Shown here piece by piece: positions 33,749 to 42,597 of a stretch of 64,000 nucleotides of DNA. The position numbers and the translations under genes were made by a program. Numbering within the stretch: position 1 is the first letter of the stretch; the number at the start of each line of letters is the position of its first letter. Source of the stretch: Bacteroidota bacterium (GTDB lineage: Bacteria > Bacteroidota > Bacteroidia > Bacteroidales > JAGNHN01); contig JAKLHK010000019.1 of NCBI GenBank assembly GCA_022710185.1, positions 1-64,000 on the forward strand, read 5' to 3'. The notes under the pieces were generated by a model, which saw nothing but the letters and a program-made list of their open reading frames with translations, was not told where the DNA came from and ran no database searches.

Positions 33749-35893
33749 TCAGGGGTTTCCCTGCCGGCGCTGGAACTCGGCCAGCCCCTCATCCAGGAAT
33801 TGGATGAAGGCCTCTACATCCAGATCGTAAGCCCTGGGCTGCACCAGCAGCTGCCCTTCATGATCAAGAAGGCAGTAATACGGCTGGGCGTTGGTGTTGA
33901 AGCGGCTGATCTGAAAATCGGCATATTTGCGGCCCACCGTCTTCTTCACCTTGCCGTCATACGCCGAGGTGATCCATTCCTCCTCGGGGAGGGTGGTCTT
34001 GTCGTCCACATAGAGGGCGATCACCAGGTAATCGTTCCTCAGGCGCTTCAGCACTTCCGGATGCGACCATACGTTGGCCTCCATCTCGCGGCAGTTCACA
34101 CAGCCGTGGCCGGTGAAGTCAATGAAGATAGGCTTGTTCTGCTCTTTGGCACAGGCGAGCCCCTGCTCATAATCGAAGTAACCTTTCAACCCATGCGGAA
34201 GGTGAAGGAAATCCCCGTAGCGCGGCTCATCGCAGAGCTGCTGGCCCACGGTACCGCTCCCGCTCCCCGTGCTCATCACCACCTCTGCATTGTCGCGGAT
34301 GATGGCATTCAGGTCGAAGTCATGGGTCGACTGGGGCGGAAGGTATCCTGAAAGGGCCTTGAGGGGCGCCCCGAACATACCCGGGACCAGGTAGATGGCA
34401 AAGGTGAAGGCCAGGATGCCCAGGAAGAGCCGGGGTACCGGGACGTGCTTCATCTCGCTGTCGTGGGCGAAGCGGAGCTTGCCGATGAAATACATGCCCA
34501 TGAGCAGGGCGATCACGATCCAGAAGGCGATGTAGATCTCCCGGTCGAGGATACCCCAGTGATAGGTCTGATCCGCCACGCTCAGGAACTTAAGCCCCAG
34601 GGCCAGTTCTATGAAGCCCAGCGTCACCTTGACGGCATTCAGCCAGCCCCCTGACTTGGGCATATTGTTCAGCCAGCGGGGGAAGAAGGCGAAGAGGGTG
34701 AAGGGAAGGGCGAAGGCTACGGAGAAGGCGAACATGGTGATTACCGGCTCCCAGACCTCCCCGTGCGTGGATTTCACCATGATGGAACCGATGATGGGAC
34801 CGGTGCAGCTGAACGATACCAGCACCAGGGTAAGGGCCATGAAGAAGGTGCCGATGAGCCCCCCGCGGTCGGCTTTGGCGTCGGCCTTGTTCACCATCCA
34901 GCTGGGCAGCACGATTTCGAAAGCCCCGAAGAAGGAAGCGGCGAAAAGGACGAAGATGAGGAAGAACAGGACATTGGGGACCCAGTGGGTGCTGAGCCAG
35001 TTGAAAATATCGGCGGTGATGGCTTTGCCCCCTACAAAATAGGTGATGCCGATGATCACGGCAATGGGAATGGTGTACAGGGCCACGATGGAAAACCCGT
35101 AGGTGGAGGCCATCAGCCGGCTCTTCACCTTGTCCTGCCCGCTCTTCATGAAGAAGGACACGGTCATGGGCACCATGGGGAACACACAGGGGGTGAGCAG
35201 GGCAGCAAAGCCCCACAGGATGGCCTCGATGATGACGGCCCAGAGCGAACGGTTGTCCTCGGCTGCCAGGGGAGCCCCTTCTGCGGTGGTCACCCCGGCA
35301 TCCGTGTCCTCTGCAATGGTTTCACGCGCCGTGTCGGTGAGTGTGGCAGGATCCACCGGCTCCATCTCCAGCGCCGGCCCCAGCTCTTTCTTGTCCTGAC
35401 CTGCTGCACTGCCCTCCGCGGTGGCTCCGGCAGATGCCGCCTTGACGGGGATGCTGAAGTCGTTGTCAAAGAAGGGGATGCAGGTCTCATCGTTGCAGGT
35501 CATGTACTCGAATGTGCCTTCTACCACGAAATCTTTGGCACTGAGCACCTGGATCTTCTGCCTGAACTCTGCCTTTCCATCGAAATAACTCACATCCATC
35601 TTGAAGATGGCGTCGAACTCGGTATGCGCCTTGGGCTCCTTAACCTTGCCCAGCAGGCGGTAGGCCGGGGACTCTGTGAATTTGAAAGCGGTAGGGATGG
35701 GCCCCCCGGGCTTCAGGAACTGGGAGTACAGGTGCCAGCCCGGGTCCATGGTGGCGGTGAAGACGAGCTCGGCCTCGGTGTCGCTCAGCTTTTTGCTGCT
35801 GAACGACCATTTTACCGGCTCGAGGATCTGGGCCGATAGGGAAAGGGAAATCAGTAATAAGGTGCTCAGGAATAGTGCTCGGGATGCTCTCAT
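33749..35893 (-). CDS. dsbD: Thiol:disulfide interchange protein DsbD
   Basis: Carries reducing equivalents from cytoplasmic thioredoxin to the periplasm. All three parts are present. After a signal peptide ending SLSAQ, the alpha domain has a cysteine pair in MTCNDETC near residue 131. The central eight-helix domain carries LLTPCVFPM and SFSCTGPIIGS, and the C-terminal thioredoxin domain has GHGCVNCRE near residues 598-602. The start at 35893 gives the signal peptide; the longer frame to 35971 does not. It may support haem attachment to c-type cytochromes such as the neighbouring NorC, which is an inference from proximity. Confidence 0.93.
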   Translation of the reverse strand: MRASRALFLSTLLLISLSLSAQILEPVKWSFSSKKLSDTEAELVFTATMDPGWHLYSQFLKPGGPIPTAFKFTESPAYRLLGKVKEPKAHTEFDAIFKMDVSYFDGKAEFRQKIQVLSAKDFVVEGTFEYMTCNDETCIPFFDNDFSIPVKAASAGATAEGSAAGQDKKELGPALEMEPVDPATLTDTARETIAEDTDAGVTTAEGAPLAAEDNRSLWAVIIEAILWGFAALLTPCVFPMVPMTVSFFMKSGQDKVKSRLMASTYGFSIVALYTIPIAVIIGITYFVGGKAITADIFNWLSTHWVPNVLFFLIFVLFAASFFGAFEIVLPSWMVNKADAKADRGGLIGTFFMALTLVLVSFSCTGPIIGSIMVKSTHGEVWEPVITMFAFSVAFALPFTLFAFFPRWLNNMPKSGGWLNAVKVTLGFIELALGLKFLSVADQTYHWGILDREIYIAFWIVIALLMGMYFIGKLRFAHDSEMKHVPVPRLFLGILAFTFAIYLVPGMFGAPLKALSGYLPPQSTHDFDLNAIIRDNAEVVMSTGSGSGTVGQQLCDEPRYGDFLHLPHGLKGYFDYEQGLACAKEQNKPIFIDFTGHGCVNCREMEANVWSHPEVLKRLRNDYLVIALYVDDKTTLPEEEWITSAYDGKVKKTVGRKYADFQISRFNTNAQPYYCLLDHEGQLLVQPRAYDLDVEAFIQFLDEGLAEFQRRQGNP

Positions 35894-36005
35894 GGTGCTC
35901 TGTTTAGGCGCCCAGGGGGGCGGAATGTTCCTCAAAACGCTGGATGGCTGAGGGATTGACAAAATTAGCAATAATGGATATATGCATCTGCATACGAATA
36001 TGCCT

Positions 36006-36013
36006 TATTTTTG
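36006..36013 (+). promoter_or_regulatory. Candidate -7 box upstream of ubiD-family gene
   Basis: TATTTTTG is a perfect TAnnTTTG match 28 nt before the ATG at 36042. Confidence 0.5.
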
Positions 36014-36041
36014 GTCAGGACTCCAGACAAAAACCATTCCA

Positions 36042-37988
36042 ATGCCCTGGCACAGCCTCCGTGATTTCATCCAAGCCCTGGAACGCTCCGGGGAGCTCGT
36101 TCGTATCCGTGAGCGGGTTTCCCCGGCCCTGGAGATCACTGAGATCGCCGACCGTATGATCAAGTCCGGGGGGCCAGCCCTGCTGTTTGAGGATACGGGC
36201 ACAGCCTTCCCCTTGCTCATCAACGCCATGGGGTCCGACCGCCGCATCGCCATGGCACTGAACCGGGCCTCGGTAGAGGATTTCGATGCCGAAATGCAGG
36301 CCCTCCTGCAGGCGCTCATGCCCAAAGGCAGCGGCTGGGGCGGCCGTTGGCGCGCCCTCATGCAGCTCCGGGGGATCGCCTCCTGGCTGCCGGTGGAACG
36401 CCAGGGGAGGGGAGCCTGCCAGGAAGTAGTGATGCCACTGCCAGACCTGTCAAAACTTCCGGTGCTCACCTGCTGGCCCCACGACGGCGGCCCCTTCATC
36501 ACCCTTCCCCTGGTGCACACCCAGGACCCGGACAGCGGGGAACGCAACCTGGGCATGTACCGTATGCAGGTGTTCAGCCCCCGGGAAACCGGCATGCACT
36601 GGCACCGCCACAAGCACGGCGCCGCGCACTTCAGGGCCTGGGCCGCACGGGGGCAGAGAATGCCCGTGGCGGTGGCCCTGGGCGGGGACCCGGCATACAC
36701 CTACGCCGCTACCGCACCCTTGCCCGACCATATCGACGAATACATCCTCGCGGGCTTCCTCCGGCGAAGGAAGGTGGAGCTGGTGAAATGCCTGCACAGC
36801 GACCTGAGGGTGCCTGCCGATGCCGACTTCATCCTGGAGGGCTATGTCGACCCCGCCGAAGACCTGCGCACCGAAGGGCCATTCGGCGATCATACCGGCT
36901 TCTACAGCCTTGAAGACCAATATCCGGTGTTCCATCTTACGGCCATCACCCACCGGCGTAACGCGGTGTTCCCTGCCACTATCGTGGGCATACCACCCCA
37001 GGAAGACAATTGGATCGGCAAAGCCACGGAACGCCTGTTCCTCATGCCTATGAAGACTACCCTGGTGCCCGAGCTCACGGATATCAGCATGCCTAAGGAA
37101 GGCGTCTTCCATAATGTGGCCGTGGTCAGCATCCGCAAGGCCTTTCCCGGGCAGGCCGCCAAGGTGATGAACGCCCTCTGGGGTGCCGGACAAATGATGT
37201 TCAACAAGGTGCTGGTGGTGGTCGACGAAGGCGTGGACGTACATGACCCCCATGCCGTGATGCGCGCCATCTCTGCCCATGTGTTTCCCTCCCGCGACCT
37301 GCACAGCAGCCGGGGCCCCCTCGATGTCCTCGACCACGCCAGCCGCGTGCCTGCAATGGGAGGGAAACTGGGGATCGACGCCACGGCCAAGCTGCCCGAA
37401 GAAGCCCTGGAGGCAGCGCCCCCGGAAGATTTCGAAGGCAGCATCAACCTCGGCAAGGTGAAGGCAGCCGATCAGGGCATCACCGGGCTGTGGAGCGGGG
37501 AGGCCCTGGGCTACCCCGTACTGGTCATCGCCCTGCACAAAACCGCCCGGCGACAGGTCCGCAAGCTGGCCGAAAAGCTCGAAGGCGCGGGGCGCCTGCT
37601 GCCTTTCCGCTTCCTCATCATCACCGAACACCTGGTAGACCCTGCCGACGCGTCCGACGTCCTCTGGAGGGTCACCGGAAACCTCGATGTCAGCCGCGAC
37701 TGCTACGTAATCACCGACCAGGACCCCCGCGGGGTGCTGGTGGTGGACGGAACAAGCAAATATCATCGCCTGGACGGCTTCTCCCGGCCCTGGCCCAACA
37801 TCATCGCCATGGATCCCGCCACCATCGCGCAGGTCGACACGCGTTGGCCGGCCTATGACCTGGGCCCCTTCGTCCCTTCCCCCTCCCTGAAATACCTGGA
37901 GCGGACCTACCCCGGCAAGGCCGTGGCCGAGGAAGGATGGGCGGGCAAGATCCAGGTCATGGACCTTGAGGAGGACGGGGACGATTGA
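36042..37988 (+). CDS. UbiD-family decarboxylase
   Basis: Prenylated-FMN-dependent decarboxylase family, likely acting in quinone biosynthesis (menaquinone in Bacteroidota), although the substrate is not shown by sequence. Of 648 residues, the first 150 form the N-terminal domain beginning SLRDFIQALERSGELVRI. The core carries TEGPFGDHTGFYS near residue 282, with the catalytic Glu/Arg region, and TAITHRRNAVFPATIVG. The C terminus is longer than in E. coli UbiD. The ATG at 36042 is preferred to an earlier in-frame ATG at 35982, which lies upstream of the -7 box. No ubiX is in the window. Confidence 0.88.
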   Translation: MPWHSLRDFIQALERSGELVRIRERVSPALEITEIADRMIKSGGPALLFEDTGTAFPLLINAMGSDRRIAMALNRASVEDFDAEMQALLQALMPKGSGWGGRWRALMQLRGIASWLPVERQGRGACQEVVMPLPDLSKLPVLTCWPHDGGPFITLPLVHTQDPDSGERNLGMYRMQVFSPRETGMHWHRHKHGAAHFRAWAARGQRMPVAVALGGDPAYTYAATAPLPDHIDEYILAGFLRRRKVELVKCLHSDLRVPADADFILEGYVDPAEDLRTEGPFGDHTGFYSLEDQYPVFHLTAITHRRNAVFPATIVGIPPQEDNWIGKATERLFLMPMKTTLVPELTDISMPKEGVFHNVAVVSIRKAFPGQAAKVMNALWGAGQMMFNKVLVVVDEGVDVHDPHAVMRAISAHVFPSRDLHSSRGPLDVLDHASRVPAMGGKLGIDATAKLPEEALEAAPPEDFEGSINLGKVKAADQGITGLWSGEALGYPVLVIALHKTARRQVRKLAEKLEGAGRLLPFRFLIITEHLVDPADASDVLWRVTGNLDVSRDCYVITDQDPRGVLVVDGTSKYHRLDGFSRPWPNIIAMDPATIAQVDTRWPAYDLGPFVPSPSLKYLERTYPGKAVAEEGWAGKIQVMDLEEDGDD

Positions 37989-38049
37989 TCCCCCGGCCCG
38001 GTCAGCCGGACAGGAAGTACCAAAGAACTTATTCAGAAACAGTATAAAA

Positions 38050-38069
38050 AGCCCGCCTCCTCCGGGCTT
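38050..38069 (+). terminator. Short hairpin after ubiD-family gene
   Basis: AGCCCG and CGGGCT form a 6-bp stem just upstream of the rocD promoter box. It is weak and has no clean U-tract. Confidence 0.35.
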
Positions 38070-38083
38070 AAGGACGCATTCTT

Positions 38084-38091
38084 TATCTTTG
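38084..38091 (+). promoter_or_regulatory. Candidate -7 box of rocD
   Basis: TATCTTTG is a perfect TAnnTTTG match 53 nt before the rocD ATG. Confidence 0.5.
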
Positions 38092-38144
38092 CCGGACTTC
38101 TGTTAGTAGAATAACAAATCTTGATAACCAATAACGATCGCGTG

Positions 38145-39365
38145 ATGTTTCAGAAAGTGAATTCGCAGCAGGCCATGGCCCTGGAGGACAAGTATGGTGC
38201 CCATAACTACCACCCCCTGCCGGTGGTGCTCTCCAAGGGCGAAGGCGTTTACCTCTGGGATCCCGAAGGGAATATGTACTACGATTTCCTCTCGGCCTAT
38301 TCAGCCGTGAACCAGGGCCATTGCCACCCCCGACTGGTGGAAGTGATGGCACAGCAGGCCAAAACCCTCACCCTCACGTCCAGGGCCTTCTATAATGACG
38401 TGCTGGGACCCTATGAGAAATACATCACGGAATATTTCGGCTACGACAAGGTGTTGCCCATGAATAGCGGGGCCGAGGGCGATGAAACGGCCCTCAAGCT
38501 GGCCCGCCGCTGGGGATACGATGTGAAGGGCGTTCCGGAGAACCAGGCCAAGATCATCGTCTGCGAAGGCAACTTCCACGGACGCACCATCACCATCATT
38601 TCCATGTCCACCGACCCCGATTCCTTCGGGGGATTCGGACCCTACACCCCGGGATTTGAGATCGTACCCTACAACGACCTCCCCGCCCTGGAGAAAGCCC
38701 TGGAAGATCCCAACGTGGTGGCCTTCCTGGTGGAACCCATCCAGGGTGAAGCCGGCGTTTACGTTCCGGACGACGGCTACCTCAGGAAATCCTTCGACCT
38801 CTGCAAGTCCCGTAACGTGCTGTTCATCGCGGATGAGGTGCAGACCGGACTCGCCCGCACCGGCAAGCTGCTGGCCTGCCACCACGAAGGCATACGCCCC
38901 GATATGGTGATCCTGGGCAAGGCCCTCTCCGGCGGCATGTACCCCATCTCCGCCGTCCTGGCCGACGACGAGATCATGCTCACCATCAAGCCGGGCCAGC
39001 ATGGCTCTACCTTCGGCGGCAACCCCCTGGCCGCGCGCATCGCCATGGAAGCCCTGCAGATCCTCAAGGACGAGCACCTGGCAGATAATGCAGAAACCAT
39101 GGGAGCATACTTCCGAGAGGAAATGCGCCGCATCAACTCCCCCATGATCGAACTGGTGCGCGGCAAAGGACTGCTCAATGCCATCGTCATCCGCCCCAAG
39201 GACGGCAAGGAAGCCTGGGATGTCTGCGTGAAGATGAAAGAGAACGGGGTCCTGGCCAAACCCACCCACCAGCACATCATCCGCTTCGCCCCCCCCCTGG
39301 TGATCAACCGCGTACAGATGGACGATGCCATCAGCAGGATAAGCGAAGCCATACTTTCGTTCTGA
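38145..39365 (+). CDS. rocD: Ornithine--oxo-acid transaminase
   Basis: PLP-dependent class III aminotransferase converting ornithine to glutamate semialdehyde. N-terminal [15 protein letters not shown], the substrate loop region [13 protein letters not shown], the FHGRT motif, the PLP-contacting [13 protein letters not shown] and the Schiff-base lysine in [12 protein letters not shown] (near residue 272) match ornithine aminotransferases. I start at ATG 38145 (MFQKVNSQQ); a TTG at 38121 adds eight residues without support. The 407-residue length is normal. Confidence 0.93.
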   Translation: MFQKVNSQQAMALEDKYGAHNYHPLPVVLSKGEGVYLWDPEGNMYYDFLSAYSAVNQGHCHPRLVEVMAQQAKTLTLTSRAFYNDVLGPYEKYITEYFGYDKVLPMNSGAEGDETALKLARRWGYDVKGVPENQAKIIVCEGNFHGRTITIISMSTDPDSFGGFGPYTPGFEIVPYNDLPALEKALEDPNVVAFLVEPIQGEAGVYVPDDGYLRKSFDLCKSRNVLFIADEVQTGLARTGKLLACHHEGIRPDMVILGKALSGGMYPISAVLADDEIMLTIKPGQHGSTFGGNPLAARIAMEALQILKDEHLADNAETMGAYFREEMRRINSPMIELVRGKGLLNAIVIRPKDGKEAWDVCVKMKENGVLAKPTHQHIIRFAPPLVINRVQMDDAISRISEAILSF

Positions 39366-39470
39366 TACACCGCTCCTCCACTCGGCCCGGGTTCCCGACC
39401 CTGGCGGGTCACGGAAAACCCAGGCTATCTTTTCTTTGCTACCTTCCTTTTGGTGAGCAAAAGAAAGCAG

Positions 39471-39503
39471 AAAAAAAAACGGGCCTCCGATGTGGGGCCC
39501 GTT
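39471..39503 (-). terminator. Rho-independent terminator of superoxide dismutase gene
   Basis: On the minus strand AACGGGCC pairs with GGCCCGTT (39496-39503 with 39478-39485), and a run of nine or more Ts follows (39471-39479). It lies 21 nt after the stop. Confidence 0.85.
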
Positions 39504-39524
39504 CCTATTTGGTATGAGAAGGGA

Positions 39525-40268
39525 TTACTTCCTGACGGCCGCATAATATTGGCCCACCACTTCCCAGTCGATGACATTGAAGAAGGCGTTGATATAATCC
39601 GGGCGACGGTTCTGGTACAGCAGGTAATAGGCGTGTTCCCATACATCCATGCCCAGGATGGGGGTGCCGTTGCAGTCCTTCACCACATCCATCCAGGGAT
39701 TGTCCTGGTTGGCGGTGGAGCACACGCTCAGCTTCCCGTCGGCTTCGGCACACAGCCAGGCCCAGCCGCTGCCGAAACGGGTAGCCCCGGCCTTGGCAAA
39801 GGCATCCTTGAAGTTCTCGAATGAACCGAAATCGCGCACGATGGCCTGGGCGAGCTCACCGGTCGGCTCACCGCCCCCCTTGGGGCTCATCACCTTCCAG
39901 TAGAGGTTGTGGTTGATGAATCCGCCCCCGTTGTTGCGCACGGCGGCAGGAAACTTGCTGATGTTGGCCATGAGGTCGCCAAAGCCCATGTTCTCCATCT
40001 CCGTGCCCTTCACGGCGGCCATCAGGTTATTGTAATAGGCCATGTGATGCTTGCTGTAGTGGATCTCCATGGTGCGGGCATCGATATGCGGCTCCAGCGC
40101 ATCGTAGGCATAGTCCAGCTTGGGGAATTCAAGGTTCTTGACCAGGGTGTTCATCATTTCGTGTTTTGGTGGGTAAATATTCTTTGTTTGAGCAGATAAC
40201 ATTCCAGTGAAGGAAATGTTCAGGGCCGCCAGCAGGACGACCAGGTAAAGAGTTAGCGCTTTCATCAT
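39525..40268 (-). CDS. Exported Fe/Mn superoxide dismutase
   Basis: Dismutates superoxide. The catalytic domain (about residues 48-247) has the four metal ligands: His in PHIDARTMEIH, His in HHMAYYNN, and Asp/His in MDVWEHAYYL near residue 212. Unlike cytosolic SODs it has an N-terminal extension with a signal peptide (MMKALTLYLVVLLAALNIS, cleavage near LSAQ at residue 27), so a periplasmic enzyme is predicted. Whether Fe or Mn is used cannot be told. A strong terminator follows, and phoH is divergent upstream. Confidence 0.93.
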   Translation of the reverse strand: MMKALTLYLVVLLAALNISFTGMLSAQTKNIYPPKHEMMNTLVKNLEFPKLDYAYDALEPHIDARTMEIHYSKHHMAYYNNLMAAVKGTEMENMGFGDLMANISKFPAAVRNNGGGFINHNLYWKVMSPKGGGEPTGELAQAIVRDFGSFENFKDAFAKAGATRFGSGWAWLCAEADGKLSVCSTANQDNPWMDVVKDCNGTPILGMDVWEHAYYLLYQNRRPDYINAFFNVIDWEVVGQYYAAVRK

Positions 40269-40330
40269 GGGTTGGGTTCAAGCGGTTTTGACTGTATGAA
40301 CAAGTGCAGGAGAGAATTGTTCAGCCCAGG

Positions 40331-40403
40331 GAGTGGGAGTGTAAGTGCGAGTGTGAGTGTGAGTGTGAGTGCGGGTAAGCGGCATATCTACTCCCGCACC
40401 CGC
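40331..40403 (-). repeat. Dispersed repeat, copy B (with ACTCAC hexamers)
   Basis: Read on the minus strand this begins GCGGGTGCGGGAGTAGATATG, continues CCGCTTACCCGC and runs into an ACTCAC array (GTGAGT on the plus strand, about 40349-40370). It is related to copy A at 418-490. It lies between the divergent SOD and phoH genes, immediately upstream of the phoH -7 box. Confidence 0.7.
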
Positions 40404-40425
40404 ACTTTCTCCAACTCCCTTTTGC

Positions 40426-40433
40426 TATCTTTG
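40426..40433 (+). promoter_or_regulatory. Candidate -7 box of phoH
   Basis: TATCTTTG, a perfect TAnnTTTG match, lies 31 nt before the phoH ATG. Confidence 0.55.
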
Positions 40434-40464
40434 CCGTTGAAGCGCTGTAATTTAACCGCATGGC

Positions 40465-41415
40465 ATGACAGAGAAGACCATCAGCTTAACCTCCTACAAT
40501 CCATTGGATATCTATGGGGTGAACGACACCAAGCTGGAGACGATCCGGGCGGCGTTCCCCAAGCTGCGCATCGTAGCCAGGGGGGAAATGCTGAAGATAA
40601 TCGGGGAGGACAAGGACATCGCCACCTTTGAACGCAAGCTGGATCTGATGTTGATGCAGTACGACGAGTTTGGCAAGCTGACGGTGAAGGAGGTGGAACA
40701 GATCCTCGAATCGGAAGATGCCTTCTACCAGCGTCCGGAAGGCGGGTCCAACGGGGATGTTCTGGTGCATGGGCGGCACGGAATGATGGTGAAGGCACGC
40801 ACCATTAACCAGCACCGTATGGTCGAAGGCAGCCAGGAGAACGACCTGGTGTTCGCCATCGGACCTGCAGGCACGGGCAAGACGTATACCGCGGTAGCCC
40901 TGGCCGTGAGGGCCCTGAAGAACCGCGAGGTCAAACGCATCATCCTCACCCGCCCCGCCGTGGAAGCCGGAGAGAACCTGGGCTTCCTGCCCGGCGACCT
41001 GCGCGACAAGCTGGATCCCTACCTCCAGCCCCTCTACGATGCCCTGAAGGATATGCTGCCCACCCAGAAGCTCCTGACCTATATGGAAGACGGCACCATA
41101 GAGATCGCCCCCCTGGCTTTCATGCGTGGACGCACCCTCGACCATGCCTTCGTGATCCTCGACGAGGCCCAGAACGCCACCGTAAGCCAGCTCAAGATGT
41201 TCCTTACCCGCATGGGCAAATCGGCCAAGTTCGTCGTCACCGGCGACATCACCCAGATCGACCTGCCCCGCAACCAGCCCTCCGGACTGGTGCACGCCAT
41301 GCGTATCCTTCAGGACATCAAAGGAATAGAAATCATCAGCCTCGACGACCGCGACATCATCCGCCATCCCCTCGTCAGCCGCGTGATCAAAGCCTATGAG
41401 GAGGAGAGAGGATGA
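40465..41415 (+). CDS. PhoH-family ATPase
   Basis: A 316-residue P-loop protein of the PhoH family, believed to act in RNA metabolism. An N-terminal KH-like part (about 20-100) precedes Walker A GPAGTGKT near residues 133-140, TRPAVEAGENLGFLPG, Walker B FVILDEAQNAT near 228-238, and GDITQIDLP. This is the usual short cytosolic form without a PIN domain. Word-like repeats begin directly after the stop codon. Confidence 0.93.
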   Translation: MTEKTISLTSYNPLDIYGVNDTKLETIRAAFPKLRIVARGEMLKIIGEDKDIATFERKLDLMLMQYDEFGKLTVKEVEQILESEDAFYQRPEGGSNGDVLVHGRHGMMVKARTINQHRMVEGSQENDLVFAIGPAGTGKTYTAVALAVRALKNREVKRIILTRPAVEAGENLGFLPGDLRDKLDPYLQPLYDALKDMLPTQKLLTYMEDGTIEIAPLAFMRGRTLDHAFVILDEAQNATVSQLKMFLTRMGKSAKFVVTGDITQIDLPRNQPSGLVHAMRILQDIKGIEIISLDDRDIIRHPLVSRVIKAYEEERG

Positions 41416-41568
41416 GGAATATCGAACAAGGAACAAGAAACAAGAAACAAGGAAGGATGAGAGATTGAGGCGGGGAATTCTCTTCGGCTTTGCGTGAAAT
41501 GATTGTAAAGCGGACAACGAAAAGCGAAAAGCGAGCCCAAAACATAAATCATACAACATACAACATCC
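41416..41568. repeat. Word-like intergenic repeats between phoH and purC
   Basis: The 154-nt gap is mostly short imperfect repeats: GAACAAGGAACAAGAAACAAG, then GAAAAGCGAAAAGCGA, then ATACAACATACAACA (41551-41565) ending 4 nt before the purC start. GGAATATCGAAC and ATACAACATACAACA recur near 44711 and 44801. Confidence 0.65.
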
Positions 41569-41569
41569 C

Positions 41570-42517
41570 ATGAGCAACGCACTAACCCGAACCGATTTCC
41601 ATTTCCCCGGACAGCAGGAAGTCTATCATGGCAAAGTGAGGGACGTATACACCATTGGTGGAAAGTACCTGGTAATGGTAACCACGGACCGCATCTCCGC
41701 CTTCGACGTGGTCCTTCCCCGGGGCATCCCCTACAAGGGACAGGTCCTCAACCAGATCGCCTCCCGTTTCCTGGATGCCACGGCCGACATCGTGCCGAAC
41801 TGGAAGCTGGCCAGCCCGGATCCTATGGTAACGGCCGGCATCGCCTGTGAGCCATTCAAGGTAGAGATGGTGATCCGCGCTTACCTGAGCGGCCACGCCT
41901 GGCGGGAGTACCGCTCCGGCAAACGCAGCATCTGCGGCCTGCCCATGCCCGAGGGAATGAAGGAGAACGACCGCTTCCCCGAGCCCCTCATCACCCCCAC
42001 TACCAAGGCTATGGTAGGCCATGACGAGGACATCACCCGTGAGGAAATCCTTGCCGAAGGGCTGGTGAGCGAAGAAGATTACCTGAAACTTGAGGACTAT
42101 ACCCGCCGGTTGTTCCAGCGCGGACAGGAGATTGCCCACGGCATGGGGCTCATCCTGGTCGACACCAAGTACGAGTTCGGCAAGGCCAACGGACAGATCT
42201 ACCTCATCGACGAGATCCACACCCCGGACTCCAGCCGTTACTTCTATCTCGAGGGATATGAAGAGCGCCAGGCTGCGGGCGAGCCCCAGAAGCAGCTTTC
42301 CAAGGAGTTCGTACGCGAATGGTTGATGGAACGGGGCTTCCAGGGCAAAGAAGGACAGGAGGTTCCCCCCATGGACGACGCCTTCGTGCATTCCGTCTCC
42401 GAGCGCTACATTGAGCTCTACGAGCAGATAACCGGCAGCCCCTTCCAGCGCGCCGACCTCAGCAACGTCCCCACCCGAGTCGAAACAAACGTAAAAGCAT
42501 GGTTATCAACCCACTAA
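41570..42517 (+). CDS. purC: SAICAR synthetase (phosphoribosylaminoimidazole-succinocarboxamide synthase)
   Basis: Joins CAIR and aspartate in purine synthesis. The signatures [10 protein letters not shown] near residue 19, [19 protein letters not shown], the [16 protein letters not shown] segment, and [23 protein letters not shown] are intact. The 315-residue length is that of the longer PurC type seen in yeast and many Bacteroidota. No other pur genes are adjacent. Confidence 0.96.
   Translation: MSNALTRTDFHFPGQQEVYHGKVRDVYTIGGKYLVMVTTDRISAFDVVLPRGIPYKGQVLNQIASRFLDATADIVPNWKLASPDPMVTAGIACEPFKVEMVIRAYLSGHAWREYRSGKRSICGLPMPEGMKENDRFPEPLITPTTKAMVGHDEDITREEILAEGLVSEEDYLKLEDYTRRLFQRGQEIAHGMGLILVDTKYEFGKANGQIYLIDEIHTPDSSRYFYLEGYEERQAAGEPQKQLSKEFVREWLMERGFQGKEGQEVPPMDDAFVHSVSERYIELYEQITGSPFQRADLSNVPTRVETNVKAWLSTH

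Positions 42518-42596
<79 letters not shown>

Positions 42597-42597
<1 letters not shown>

Noticed and set aside
36450..37766. 438-codon minus-strand frame opposite the ubiD-family gene
   Set aside because: Antisense shadow without recognisable motifs, while the plus strand has a full UbiD family protein.
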